A DNA stretch of 38,809 nucleotides from JAHEYG01 sp040403535 (GTDB lineage: Bacteria; Bacteroidota; Bacteroidia; B-17B0; Aurantibacillaceae), in assembly GCA_040403535.1 (NCBI GenBank), contig JBBAKL010000024.1, positions 1-38,809 of the forward strand, given 5' to 3'. A program made the translations under genes and the position numbers. Below the pieces are notes generated by a model. The model had not been told where the DNA came from. It ran no database searches and worked only from the letters and a program-made list of their open reading frames with translations. Shown piece after piece: positions 1-8,628 of the stretch; position 1 is the stretch's first letter, and every line of letters starts with the position of its first letter.

Positions 1-384
1 TTTGCTTGCATTGTCACTTAAAGAACGCATACCATTTCCTAAGCTTTCGATTAACTCAGGACCGATCTTTGCTTCTTCTAATAAATTATCTAACTGGTTA
101 GAAATAGGTAATCCGCTTGCTCCAGCATTACCTTCTTCATGAGAACCCATGCCTGATAATTCAGGATAAGCTAATGACCAGTCATATTCCTCATGCGGAA
201 TATCTGACGCGAATAATAAGAACAAGAACGCCTCTGTACCAAGACCTACGATAAGCATCGCAGACGCACCTGGCCAGTGCATAATTTTAAACAACGCACC
301 TAATATTACGATAGATGCTCCAATACAAGATGCAAGGTGTAAGAACCTTTTAAAACCTGTTACTTTCGGTAATTTGTGACTCAT
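1..384 (-). CDS. gldL: GldL, T9SS/gliding motor inner-membrane protein (3' end cut by window)
   Basis: The first 128 residues are present; the rest runs off the left edge. GldL forms, with GldM, the inner-membrane motor that uses the proton gradient to drive type IX secretion and gliding. Visible are two hydrophobic helices (about residues 17-33 and 41-59), the ALFKIMHWPG stretch between them, and a glutamate in the second helix (E51 in GLGTEAFLF). By my recollection of Flavobacterium GldL, this Glu and the Lys in LFKIMH match intramembrane charged residues important for the motor. The ATG at 384 is the first in frame. It lies 79 bases downstream of gldK, as expected for a porP-gldK-gldL-gldM-gldN locus; gldM and gldN would lie outside the window. 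Confidence 0.9.
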   Translation of the reverse strand, partial: MSHKLPKVTGFKRFLHLASCIGASIVILGALFKIMHWPGASAMLIVGLGTEAFLFLLFASDIPHEEYDWSLAYPELSGMGSHEEGNAGASGLPISNQLDNLLEEAKIGPELIESLGNGMRSLSDNASK

Positions 385-400
385 AGCTCTTTTTGATTGT

Positions 401-450
401 TAGTTAGTGTTTGTTTGTGTTTGTTTGTTTTGTTTGTTTTGTTTGTTTTT
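401..450. repeat. TTTG-type short tandem repeat between gldK and gldL
   Basis: On the plus strand the gap between the two genes is built from near-perfect TTTG and TTTTG units, read as CAAA/CAAAA units in the gldL leader on the coding strand. It is low-complexity DNA lying 17-66 bases before the gldL ATG. Repeat number may be prone to slippage, and the stretch would leave the leader unstructured. No known regulatory element is recognised. Confidence 0.75.
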
Positions 451-463
451 GGGTTATGCCCAA

Positions 464-2008
464 TTAAATATCATCACCTTTGGAACGACCTAAGTAGGTC
501 ATTACGTTACGGAATCCGATATAACATTTAGCAGTATCTTGATATTCGTATGTTCTTGTTGAATTCTGAAGATAGTATCCGATATCTTTCCAGCTACCAC
601 CACGAATTACTTTACGCTTTAATACGTTCGCGTCTTTATCTTGAGCTTCATAAACATAATCAGGGTTCAAGTCATGAGCAAAATCGTATGCTGACTCATC
701 AAAAGCATTACTTGTCCACTCAGAAACGTTACCCGCCATACAATATAAACCAAAATCGTTAGGGTTATAAGAGTAGATATAAACAGAGTGGAAACCACCA
801 TCATCAATGTATGAACCACGCATAGGCTTGAAGTTACCTAAGAAACAACCGCGTGAGTTACGTAAATAAGGACCACCCCAAGGGTATGGAGATAAATCTA
901 AATCGCCTCGAGCAGCTCTTTCCCACTCGCTCTCAGTTGGCAAACGGAAGTCGTTAACGATTGACTGACCGGTACCGATTAAGAAGTTGTTTAATAATAA
1001 TGAACGCCAGATTGAAAACGCACGTGCTTGCTTCCATGTTACGCCAACAACAGGGTACTGGTCGTAAGCCGGATGCCAAAAGTACATGTTAGTCATAGGC
1101 TCATTGAATGAATAAGTGTAATCATGCACCCAAGCTAATGTATCAGGATAAACATTGATAATATCTTTAATAATGAAAACTGAACGATCAACACCTTTAC
1201 GCTCACGAGGAACATAATTACCTTGACCAACTGAAACCTGATCTGAGACATTATATGTTCCTAAAACCTTTGTATCTTTACCTGGATCTCCAACCGGAGT
1301 TGAAGGTGAACCAGGGGCTCCATTCTGTCCATCGTTTAACACAACTCCATTGATGTAATCTGCTTTTTTGTATTCATGAGCAGCATCCTGAATGTCAGGT
1401 GACTTTTGAGGACGGAAGCGATTAGATTTTGAAGCAGCAAGTCGGATATCAATTCGGTAGTATTCGTAATTTAACTTACGGGTATCAATTTCCTTACGGT
1501 TATAGAAACGCTCTACTTCCGGCAAATACAATGGTTGTAAATCTGCACGGTAGTCTTCATCCGGGCTATCCCAGTTGATACGTTTTTCCCAGTTAATATA
1601 AGGATCTTGTAAATTGTTATCACCTTTGTAAATAGGCCACATATCCAAGAAGTCTTCCTGTGAAATCTGGAAATCTTCAGCTTCCGGATTAGAACCAAAT
1701 GCTAATAATTTGCGAGCAATTGAGTCGCGAACCCAGTATACAAACTGACGATACTCATTATTAGATATCTCGGAATCATCGATATAAAACGCCTGAACCG
1801 AAACCATTTTGGATTTGGCAGTATGAGCCATAGTAACTTCCTCGTCACTTGGCCCCATGTGATAGCTCCCCATTGGGATATACAAGGTACCATAAGGATC
1901 GGGCTGATACCAAGGATCGCGGCCACCAACACCAACCAACTCTCCGGTCTTTTTATTACAACCGGCTACGACCGCAACAAATGAAGCTAATACCAATAGT
2001 TTTTTCAT
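464..2008 (-). CDS. gldK: GldK, SUMF1/FGE-fold lipoprotein of the T9SS
   Basis: A 514-residue lipoprotein. Its signal peptide ends in the lipobox VAGC, so Cys17 would be lipidated. The rest resembles the formylglycine-generating-enzyme (SUMF1) fold, with PTESEWERAARG near residue 360 and the closing RGGSW...GFR signature. The catalytic cysteine pair of true FGEs does not appear to be conserved near the C-terminus, fitting a structural role. In the family GldK forms a periplasmic ring with GldN attached to the outer membrane. The gene lies between porP/sprF (127 bases upstream) and gldL (79 bases downstream), the classical T9SS core order, which makes the call much firmer than the SUMF1 domain alone would. 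Confidence 0.92.
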   Translation of the reverse strand: MKKLLVLASFVAVVAGCNKKTGELVGVGGRDPWYQPDPYGTLYIPMGSYHMGPSDEEVTMAHTAKSKMVSVQAFYIDDSEISNNEYRQFVYWVRDSIARKLLAFGSNPEAEDFQISQEDFLDMWPIYKGDNNLQDPYINWEKRINWDSPDEDYRADLQPLYLPEVERFYNRKEIDTRKLNYEYYRIDIRLAASKSNRFRPQKSPDIQDAAHEYKKADYINGVVLNDGQNGAPGSPSTPVGDPGKDTKVLGTYNVSDQVSVGQGNYVPRERKGVDRSVFIIKDIINVYPDTLAWVHDYTYSFNEPMTNMYFWHPAYDQYPVVGVTWKQARAFSIWRSLLLNNFLIGTGQSIVNDFRLPTESEWERAARGDLDLSPYPWGGPYLRNSRGCFLGNFKPMRGSYIDDGGFHSVYIYSYNPNDFGLYCMAGNVSEWTSNAFDESAYDFAHDLNPDYVYEAQDKDANVLKRKVIRGGSWKDIGYYLQNSTRTYEYQDTAKCYIGFRNVMTYLGRSKGDDI

Positions 2009-2135
2009 AATTGTTGTTTTAGTTTATAACCTATTTACCGCATTTTAGTTACACCTCGAAGTTACTAACAAGTTGTTAACAAAAAGGCTAGTAAAGTGGT
2101 TTTAACGAAATTTTCTTAAAAAGGTTACAATTTTT

Positions 2136-3095
2136 TTAATCCAAGAAACGTACGTTACCATATACGGTAGGCTTTGCAGATTTTTTATTCATGCAATAAC
2201 CTAACATAATTTCATGAGTTCCAGATGTATAACCTTTAATTTTAGACATCGGTAAATCATAAGAATATCCAAGCTTTAAAGATTTATCTTTTAACAAGCG
2301 AGCGCCAATCATTGGAGCAATAGCATCTTCCATACGGTAAGTAGCTCCAACCCAGATAAATTTATCGTATTCGTAAGTCAGGTTAATATCCAATTGAGTT
2401 GTAGCAGCGTCAGATTTAACTTTTAAGTTAGCGCTAACTGCATTACGTGGATTTAAATCATAAGTATATCCTGCTATTACATAATAGTGGCGTGCCATTT
2501 TAAAGGCAACATCAGCACTAGCTGATAAAGTTTGTGCAGGTAAGTGTGTAGAAGATAAACCAACGTACATTTTACCAGGAATTTGGTAATATAAACCAAA
2601 TCCAAGGTCATATGTTAATTTGCTTAAGTTAGGATTTGTAGAACCATTTGCGTTAGCGTAACCAGGAATAGTAGCGTCTGTTTTTCCAGGCTCCGGAGCA
2701 ATCCAGTTCTCATTAATCTGTTTTTGTAAAATACCAGCATCAATACCAGCACCTAATGTACCGGCACCTAATTGCTTGTTATATGATAAGGCAATACGAC
2801 CAAAAAAAGTCTTATCTGCACCGATTTGGTCACTCATTAAATTTAAACCAACACCTAAGTAAGGAAGAATGCGCATATCCGCACTTAATAAACCTGTTGA
2901 AGGAGCACCAGGGAAACTAACCCATTGCTTGCGATATAAGACATTCGCACAAATGGCATTACTAGTTCCAGCATAACCCGGGTTATAGATTAACTTGCTA
3001 TGCATAAACTGAGTGAATTGCGGATCTTGCTGAGCCATTAATACACTTGAAAAGCCCGCTACTGCTACTACAACTTTTGTAAATAGTTTTTTCAT
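2136..3095 (-). CDS. porP: PorP/SprF-family outer-membrane protein
   Basis: A 319-residue protein with a signal peptide (cleavage near MAQQDPQFTQ) and the PorP/SprF start QQDPQFTQFMHSKLIYNPGYAG, followed by alternating hydrophobic strands typical of an outer-membrane beta-barrel. PorP/SprF proteins are T9SS-associated; some anchor PorE/SprE or export particular cargo such as the SprB adhesin. Many paralogues usually exist per genome, but this one sits directly before gldK and gldL and is therefore likely the core-locus copy. The ATG at 3095 follows an AT-rich leader with a possible promoter. Confidence 0.88.
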   Translation of the reverse strand: MKKLFTKVVVAVAGFSSVLMAQQDPQFTQFMHSKLIYNPGYAGTSNAICANVLYRKQWVSFPGAPSTGLLSADMRILPYLGVGLNLMSDQIGADKTFFGRIALSYNKQLGAGTLGAGIDAGILQKQINENWIAPEPGKTDATIPGYANANGSTNPNLSKLTYDLGFGLYYQIPGKMYVGLSSTHLPAQTLSASADVAFKMARHYYVIAGYTYDLNPRNAVSANLKVKSDAATTQLDINLTYEYDKFIWVGATYRMEDAIAPMIGARLLKDKSLKLGYSYDLPMSKIKGYTSGTHEIMLGYCMNKKSAKPTVYGNVRFLD

Positions 3096-3132
3096 TTTTT
3101 ATTGGTTTAAATTATTATTTAGCACACTTAGC

Positions 3133-3163
3133 TAAATATACTTAGGGCACTAAATTAGTTAAA
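3133..3163 (-). promoter_or_regulatory. Possible promoter of porP-gldKL
   Basis: On the minus strand TTTA, 19 bases, then TATATTTA resembles the Bacteroidota pattern TTTG-N19-TAnnTTTG with one mismatch in each box. It lies about 37 bases before the porP ATG. Such AT-rich matches occur by chance, so confidence is low. Confidence 0.3.
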
Positions 3164-3236
3164 GAATTTTAAAAAACAAACGAGCTCTTCTGTTTTTTGT
3201 TAAAATTTTAGGTCTATTTAGACAAATTCTAAATAA

Positions 3237-4502
3237 CTAAACATTCATCATCACTAATTGAGCAGTGTTTCTGCTTTTTAGTTCCAATAAAACTGATTTG
3301 TTTTCTGTGAGCTTTTCAATCGTTGGTTGATCGTAATTTCTGATGGTGAGCAATTCCACGCCGGTGTTATATAACACTTTAAATTGCATTTGAAGCTCAC
3401 CAATTAAAGATTCTGTTTTCTGAGGATCATTATCAGTGCAAACCGTAAAATTAATTGCAGAGTTCTGCATCACATGTATCTTCAATCCGTATTTTGAAAA
3501 TAATTCAAAAATTTTACTAAGGTTATCTTCGGCAATAAATGAAAAATCTTTGGGTTGAATCGAAATTAAAATCTGATCAACTTTAAAAATGTAACCGGGA
3601 ATTGGTAATCGCTTACCACCATCGTGAATAACAGTTCCACTTTTGTCGGGATTAATAAACGACTTTACATAAAGCGGAATGTTTTTATTCTGCAGTGGTT
3701 TTATGGTTTTAGGATGAATAACCGTTGCACCATAGTAAGTCAATTCAATTGCATCGTAATAACTTAGTTCGTCTATTTTACGTGTATTTTTAAACCACTT
3801 AGGATCCGCATTTAAAACCCCGTCTACATCTTTCCAGATAGTAACACTTTCGGCATTTGTAAAATAAGCTAACAAGGCTGCCGTATAATCAGAACCTTCT
3901 CTTCCTAATGTAGTTGTAAAATTCTCTGAAGTGCCTCCAATGAAACCTTGTGTAATAATAATTTTACTACTCACCAATTGCGGCAGTAAGTGTGTTTTCA
4001 CAAGTTCCTCACTTAATTCATAGTTTACTTTCCCTTCTCTGTAGGTATTATCCGTTTGAATAATTCCTCTCGCATCCATCCATTTATTTTTTAATCCAAT
4101 TTCGTTTAAATAAGCTGAAACAATTTTAGTCGAAATCACTTCACCCATACTCACAATCTGGTCATACTCCTGATTAAATGATCCTGTTGGTTCATCTTCA
4201 ATGATCCAATTCAATTCAACGAAAGTATTTTCCAGTTCGTTGTATACCGGGTGATTTTTATTATCAAATAATTGATGTAAAATGTCGAAATGAAAATCTT
4301 TGATTTGATGCAAGATCTCCTCTGATTTACCCGATTTATTCCAATAAGCTTTTACAAGGGATTCAAGATTATTTGTTGTTTTTCCCATTGCAGAAATAAC
4401 AACAACTGTTGGTTTTAAGGCGTGCTTTTTTAAAACCTCAGCAACGTTTTTTACCGCTTGAGCATCTTTAACTGAAGCACCACCAAATTTGAATACTTGC
4501 AT
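3237..4502 (-). CDS. Aspartate kinase
   Basis: Phosphorylates L-aspartate, the first step to lysine, methionine, threonine and diaminopimelate. The protein starts MQVFKFGGASV, the family's N-terminal nucleotide/substrate motif, and has the amino-acid-kinase segments TTLGREGSDYTAALLA and WKDVDGVLNADP in the middle. The last ~110 residues look like an ACT-type regulatory region, so feedback control is plausible. It is monofunctional (421 residues; no homoserine dehydrogenase). The frame extends six codons upstream to a TTG, but the ATG at 4502 places the FGG motif where the family has it and is preferred. Its nearest upstream neighbour is the secG terminator, so it should have its own promoter at about 4503-4593. 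Confidence 0.92.
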   Translation of the reverse strand: MQVFKFGGASVKDAQAVKNVAEVLKKHALKPTVVVISAMGKTTNNLESLVKAYWNKSGKSEEILHQIKDFHFDILHQLFDNKNHPVYNELENTFVELNWIIEDEPTGSFNQEYDQIVSMGEVISTKIVSAYLNEIGLKNKWMDARGIIQTDNTYREGKVNYELSEELVKTHLLPQLVSSKIIITQGFIGGTSENFTTTLGREGSDYTAALLAYFTNAESVTIWKDVDGVLNADPKWFKNTRKIDELSYYDAIELTYYGATVIHPKTIKPLQNKNIPLYVKSFINPDKSGTVIHDGGKRLPIPGYIFKVDQILISIQPKDFSFIAEDNLSKIFELFSKYGLKIHVMQNSAINFTVCTDNDPQKTESLIGELQMQFKVLYNTGVELLTIRNYDQPTIEKLTENKSVLLELKSRNTAQLVMMNV

Positions 4503-4593
4503 AACACAAAACTTTTTCAAAAGTAATTATTATACCTGTGTACCGCTAAAATAAATATACAGTAAACTGAGTTAATAATTCTTGCAAAAGCCA

Positions 4594-4618
4594 TAAAAAA
4601 ACCCCGCATTTGCGGGGT
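4594..4618 (-). terminator. Intrinsic terminator after secG
   Basis: ACCCCGC / GCGGGGT, a 7-bp GC-rich stem with a 4-base loop, followed on the minus strand by seven T. It lies 24 bases beyond the secG stop and ends the miaB-to-secG operon. Confidence 0.9.
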
Positions 4619-4641
4619 TAGTATTTACCTAAAGGGTTAGA

Positions 4642-5049
4642 CTAATGATTGTGCCCATCACCTTCAGAATGACCTTGACCATCGCTTGCAGGAGGCGCAG
4701 GTGTATTGGCATTTGCCGGTGCCTGCTGAGCAGGTTGAGCAGGAGCTTGTTGAGCCGGAGTTTGTGGCATAACCGCACCCGCAGCTTTTTTACGTGTTAT
4801 AGATTCAGTTGATTGAGTAGCTGAATCAGATGTATCTCCCATTTTAGGAGTCATAACAAGACTAAGCACTAATAATAAAATTGCCAATGTCCATGTTGCT
4901 TTTTCAATTACATCGGCTCCTCTGCGGATACCCATGATTTGATTAGCGCCACTAAACTGACTGGAAATACCGCCACCTTTAGAGTTTTGCATTAAAACAA
5001 CTAAGATTAAAAGCGAACATACAATGATTAATAAAATTGATAGTATCAT
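4642..5049 (-). CDS. secG: Preprotein translocase subunit SecG
   Basis: SecG is the small helper subunit of the SecYEG inner-membrane channel. The first ~75 residues have the SecG layout: helix 1 (MILSILLIIVCSLLILVVLMQ), a cytoplasmic loop with SKGGG...FSGA and GIRRGADVIEKATW, then helix 2 (LAILLLVLSLVMTP). The protein then continues with a ~60-residue low-complexity tail rich in Pro, Ala and Gln, ending in a His/Gly/Asp/Glu-rich stretch (GHSEGDGHNH). The total of 135 residues is longer than the ~75-110 of many SecG proteins. The gene lies 9 bases after the preceding gene and is last in its operon. Confidence 0.9.
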   Translation of the reverse strand: MILSILLIIVCSLLILVVLMQNSKGGGISSQFSGANQIMGIRRGADVIEKATWTLAILLLVLSLVMTPKMGDTSDSATQSTESITRKKAAGAVMPQTPAQQAPAQPAQQAPANANTPAPPASDGQGHSEGDGHNH

Positions 5050-5058
5050 ATTGCTAAA

Positions 5059-6081
5059 TTATTGGTTCTGTTTCTTTAAATTTTGAATAAGGGTTGCAAA
5101 GTAAGCACTTTTTTGCGGAAATTTCAAACTTAATATTTCATAAGCTCTAACTGCTTTTGAAATATTTCCCTGAAGGGCATAAATTTTCGCAAGAGTCTCA
5201 GTTACAAGGTCTTCGTTTTCTATTAAACTTTCTTTTGCCTTAACATCAGCTGCAAAGAAGCGCTGATTAGGATCTAAACGGATGGTTGTTGGATTAACTT
5301 CGATGATTTTATCGATGATGGCCTGTTGCTTTGCTTTCTTCTCCGAATTTTCCTGAGTAGATATTATTTTCTCTTCTTTTTTCTCAACTTCTTTTTTCTC
5401 TATTTGTTTGTCCTGATTTATTTTGTTTGTGTCTGTATCATCCACTACCCTATCCGATTTTTTTAGGGCTTTTAACCAGTCTGAGAACGTACCTGCGGTC
5501 AAACTTGCTTGTGTCTCTTCTTGTTTTTCCTCAGCTTTAACTACCTCTTGTTTTTCTTGTTGTGCAGTCTTTTTATACCAATCGGGGGTTTTTAAAACTT
5601 CCTTTTCGATAAAAGCATTAATAATATCTTTCTGAACTTCCTTTTCTACTAATTCATTTAACTTTTGTTCCCGGTCAGCCTCTGTTTTCTCAACTGAGCT
5701 TAACTCGATTGCTTTCATGTGTTCGATTTCTGTTGGAACAATTTCGACTTTGTCTTCCACTTTTGTTTCTATTTCCTGATTGGAAATTTGGGTGGTGGTC
5801 AGTTTTTCTTCCGGCTTAATTCCAACAACCTCAGTAATTTCAGGGGCATTTAGCAAATTGTGTAACCAGGATCTGTTTGGAATAGAAATGGCTGTTTGCT
5901 TAAGTGTTTGCTGATAAATACTACTGTCGTACTTTTTTGAAACTAAAGTTAATAGCATGTGCGCCGATTGAAAAAAGGGGAATTGCTTTTTCAGTTCGAT
6001 TAGCTTATCAATATCAGATGAAACCGCCTTGTAGGGATTTCCAATGAGGTGTATCAATTCATTCTGCTTCACTAGATTCAA
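5059..6081 (-). CDS. Charged protein of unknown function with TPR-like C-terminus
   Basis: A 340-residue protein with no signal peptide or membrane helix, so probably cytoplasmic. The first ~90 residues are a helical domain (NELIHLIGNP...FFQSAHMLLTLVSKKYDSS). The middle (about 110-260) is very rich in Glu, Lys and Gln and probably extended or coiled-coil. The last ~55 residues (LVTETLAKIYALQGNISKAVRAYEIL...FPQKSAYF) look like a single TPR-type helical repeat. I do not recognise a named family. It sits between lptE and secG with 41- and 9-base gaps, so it is co-transcribed with envelope genes; a role in envelope biogenesis is guilt by association only. Confidence 0.75.
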   Translation of the reverse strand: MNLVKQNELIHLIGNPYKAVSSDIDKLIELKKQFPFFQSAHMLLTLVSKKYDSSIYQQTLKQTAISIPNRSWLHNLLNAPEITEVVGIKPEEKLTTTQISNQEIETKVEDKVEIVPTEIEHMKAIELSSVEKTEADREQKLNELVEKEVQKDIINAFIEKEVLKTPDWYKKTAQQEKQEVVKAEEKQEETQASLTAGTFSDWLKALKKSDRVVDDTDTNKINQDKQIEKKEVEKKEEKIISTQENSEKKAKQQAIIDKIIEVNPTTIRLDPNQRFFAADVKAKESLIENEDLVTETLAKIYALQGNISKAVRAYEILSLKFPQKSAYFATLIQNLKKQNQ

Positions 6082-6122
6082 AAATACAATTTTAAACTTT
6101 AAAAAGAAGATTTAAATGATGA

Positions 6123-6653
6123 CTACCAGTTATTAAATGCTTTGTTAAACACATCTTCTGTAATTTGCCTGAATATTTCCTGAACTAACTCTGCTTCTAC
6201 CGAATTAATGCTTTTTTTGGCATCAAAATCTGCAAACCTGGTGAATGTTTGTTCGAAATTTTTTCCTGCATCAAAGCGGTTGCTATATTTAACGTTTACA
6301 CTTATTGTTAATCGGTTGGAGCCCGCTAAATCCGTACTCTGAATAGCTATCGGAGCAACATTATAATCCGCAATATATCCTTCAAATTGTAAATCGCCAC
6401 TTTGGCGAACCAAGGCCAAATTGGTTTGCGATGAGACCATATCTCTTAGTTTCTCAGTGAATCGTTGAGATAGACTCGGCGCACCCAAGGTTGTATTATT
6501 CGCAAAAAAGCCGACCGAAATGGTTTTTGCTTCCGGTGGAATAGTAGCTCCACTCAAAGAATATTTCACCTTACACGATGCTATAATTGCAACGGTTACT
6601 AAAACTAAAAAATATGCAAACGTTTTTCTCAAATTTTTATGCTTTAATTCCAA
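6123..6653 (-). CDS. lptE: LptE-type LPS-assembly lipoprotein
   Basis: A 176-residue lipoprotein: signal peptide with lipobox IASC (Cys27), then KVKYSLSGATIPPEAKTISVGFFANNT, the form usual for Bacteroidota LptE, and a C-terminal helix ending FRQITEDVFNKAFNNW. LptE plugs the LptD barrel and helps place lipopolysaccharide in the outer leaflet of the outer membrane. Sequence conservation in this family is low; the fold and operon position support the call. The ATG at 6653 lies inside the end of the upstream phosphatase gene (17-base overlap), indicating translational coupling. Confidence 0.82.
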   Translation of the reverse strand: MELKHKNLRKTFAYFLVLVTVAIIASCKVKYSLSGATIPPEAKTISVGFFANNTTLGAPSLSQRFTEKLRDMVSSQTNLALVRQSGDLQFEGYIADYNVAPIAIQSTDLAGSNRLTISVNVKYSNRFDAGKNFEQTFTRFADFDAKKSINSVEAELVQEIFRQITEDVFNKAFNNW

Positions 6654-8628
6654 TGACTAAAATATCATCAATCTGTTCGTGATTTTTCATCCAGTTATTT
6701 AAGCGAGTTTCCAGCTCGGTTTTTTGCTCAAGCGAATTTAACATGGAAATTTCATTTAACCACTGTCTGAATAATTTTAACTTCAGTTTTTTTCCATCAG
6801 TGCCGCCAAATTGATCAACAATTCCATCTGTAAATAAATAAATACTGTCTAGCTCATCCATCTGCAATTTCTGTTCAGTAAAATCACTCTGTCTTTCATA
6901 TAATCCCACAGGCTGTTTATCAGGTTTTAAATCCACTATTTCACCCTTGCAAATGGCAATACAAGGGTTGTTGGCTCCTGAAAAAAACAAATGCTGCTGA
7001 TTCCAAGCAATTACGCTAATATCCATTCCATCGCGCTTGTCACTACTTTCACCATTTGGATTTAATGACGAAATAATTCCTTCCCGTAAATGATTTAAGA
7101 TGGAAGCCGGAGATGTGATTCCCTTTTCATTTACAATTTGGTTTAACAATGTAATACCAATCATACTCATAAAAGCACCCGGAACACCATGTCCGGTACA
7201 ATCGGCAACTGCTAAAAGTTTATAACCGTTTTTTTCGCTGTACCAGTAAAAATCACCGCTTACTATGTCTCGCGGTTTAAACATCACAAAAACATTATTA
7301 ACTTTTGCCGATAGTTTCCTTTCACTTATAATTAATGCTGTTTGAATTTTTTGGGCATAATTAATACTATCCGTAATATCCTTATGCTTTTCTTCAATGA
7401 TTTGCTTTTGTTCCTCTACTTTTACTTTCTGATCGGAGATAATTTTATTAGCAGCACGTATTTTTTTATTTCTGTTCATCACCAAGAAAATTCCAAATCC
7501 GAATAAAATTAAAATAACCAGCAATAAATTGATTTTTAATTTTTGTTTTTCTTCTTCCGATTCCTTCAAGAGTAATTGATTTTTACTTTCGTTTAATTCT
7601 TTTTCTTTTTTCTCAAGTTCATAACCACTCTGATATTCGGCTATTTTTTTATCAACGTTTTCGTTTTGCAATTCCTGTAAAATCTCTTGTCTTTCTTTAT
7701 AATACCTTAATGCTTCTTTAAAATTACCCTGTTCATCATAAATTTCATAATAAGTTTGTAAAACTTCTGTTAAAGCGTTTTTTGAATGTATTTTCTCAGC
7801 GATGACATAAGAAGTATCCGCGAATTTTATAGCTAGACGATAGTTTTTCATTATCTTATAATACGAGGCAATATTGTTATATGAACCTGCTAAATTCGCC
7901 TGATCGTTTGTTTTTTCGCGGTATTCTTTTCCTTTATAAACATAGTACAAGGCAGAATCCATAACGCCTCTCATCATTCTAATTATTCCAATATTATTGT
8001 AACAATTACCTAAACTTACATAGCTGTTTAACTTTAGAGCAAATTGCAATGCTTGTTTAAAGTACTCTTCCGCCTTGTTTAAATTATTACTTTGGGCATA
8101 AACTATTCCTAGGTTATTGTAAACACCGTAAATATCCGGATCATTAACATTCACTGCTTTTAAAAGTTGGATTTCTTTTAAAAAACATTCCTGCGCACTT
8201 TTTAAATCACCGGTATTAATAAACAAATTACCTTTTTCAGAATAAACACTGGCAATTATTTTTTTATTACCAATACTATCCGCTATTCGCATAGCCGAAT
8301 TAATTAATGGTACAACTTCAGATAACCTGCCAATTTCACGGTTGATTTGTGAAAGTTTTATTAAAGCACCAACGTATTGATGGTAATAGATTCGGAAATT
8401 TTCTTCACAGATTATTCTATACTTGGTAACAAACTGTCCTGCAATTAACGGATTTGAGGCAGAATTGATGCTTACAATGTTCCAGTAATATTTTAATTTA
8501 AGTGTATCGTGTTTCTGACTCTCAGCCAAATTAATTAATGAGTCGGTTTTGTTTTTTTGGGCATTCAGATGCATCGCAAAAAAAACGCAAAGACTCAAAA
8601 GAAATATTTTTTTAATCTGGCCTCTCAC
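6637..8628 (-). CDS. TPR sensor with membrane-anchored SpoIIE-type PP2C phosphatase domain
   Basis: A 663-residue protein. Signal peptide (KKIFLLSLCVFFAMHLNAQ), then about 300 periplasmic residues of TPR repeats (for example NNLGIVYAQSNNLNKAEEYF and NNIASYYKIMKNYRLAIKF), a coiled coil (about 325-365), one membrane helix (366-384), a second coiled coil with the SINYAQKIQ linker, and a SpoIIE/RsbU phosphatase domain (about 445-663). Metal-binding acidic motifs are intact: VSGDFYW (D459), ADCTGHG (D476), TDGIVD (D601) and DD at 654-655. Such enzymes dephosphorylate anti-anti-sigma-like or other partners in response to an outside signal; the target is not visible here. The start is a GTG directly after the TAG stop of the upstream gene in the same frame; no ATG would preserve the signal peptide. 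Confidence 0.85.
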   Translation of the reverse strand: MRGQIKKIFLLSLCVFFAMHLNAQKNKTDSLINLAESQKHDTLKLKYYWNIVSINSASNPLIAGQFVTKYRIICEENFRIYYHQYVGALIKLSQINREIGRLSEVVPLINSAMRIADSIGNKKIIASVYSEKGNLFINTGDLKSAQECFLKEIQLLKAVNVNDPDIYGVYNNLGIVYAQSNNLNKAEEYFKQALQFALKLNSYVSLGNCYNNIGIIRMMRGVMDSALYYVYKGKEYREKTNDQANLAGSYNNIASYYKIMKNYRLAIKFADTSYVIAEKIHSKNALTEVLQTYYEIYDEQGNFKEALRYYKERQEILQELQNENVDKKIAEYQSGYELEKKEKELNESKNQLLLKESEEEKQKLKINLLLVILILFGFGIFLVMNRNKKIRAANKIISDQKVKVEEQKQIIEEKHKDITDSINYAQKIQTALIISERKLSAKVNNVFVMFKPRDIVSGDFYWYSEKNGYKLLAVADCTGHGVPGAFMSMIGITLLNQIVNEKGITSPASILNHLREGIISSLNPNGESSDKRDGMDISVIAWNQQHLFFSGANNPCIAICKGEIVDLKPDKQPVGLYERQSDFTEQKLQMDELDSIYLFTDGIVDQFGGTDGKKLKLKLFRQWLNEISMLNSLEQKTELETRLNNWMKNHEQIDDILVIGIKA

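Noticed and set aside
401..450. CRISPR-like or attachment-site repeat at the gldL leader
   Set aside because: Units are 4-5 bases with no spacers or flanking integrase; it is a simple tandem repeat.
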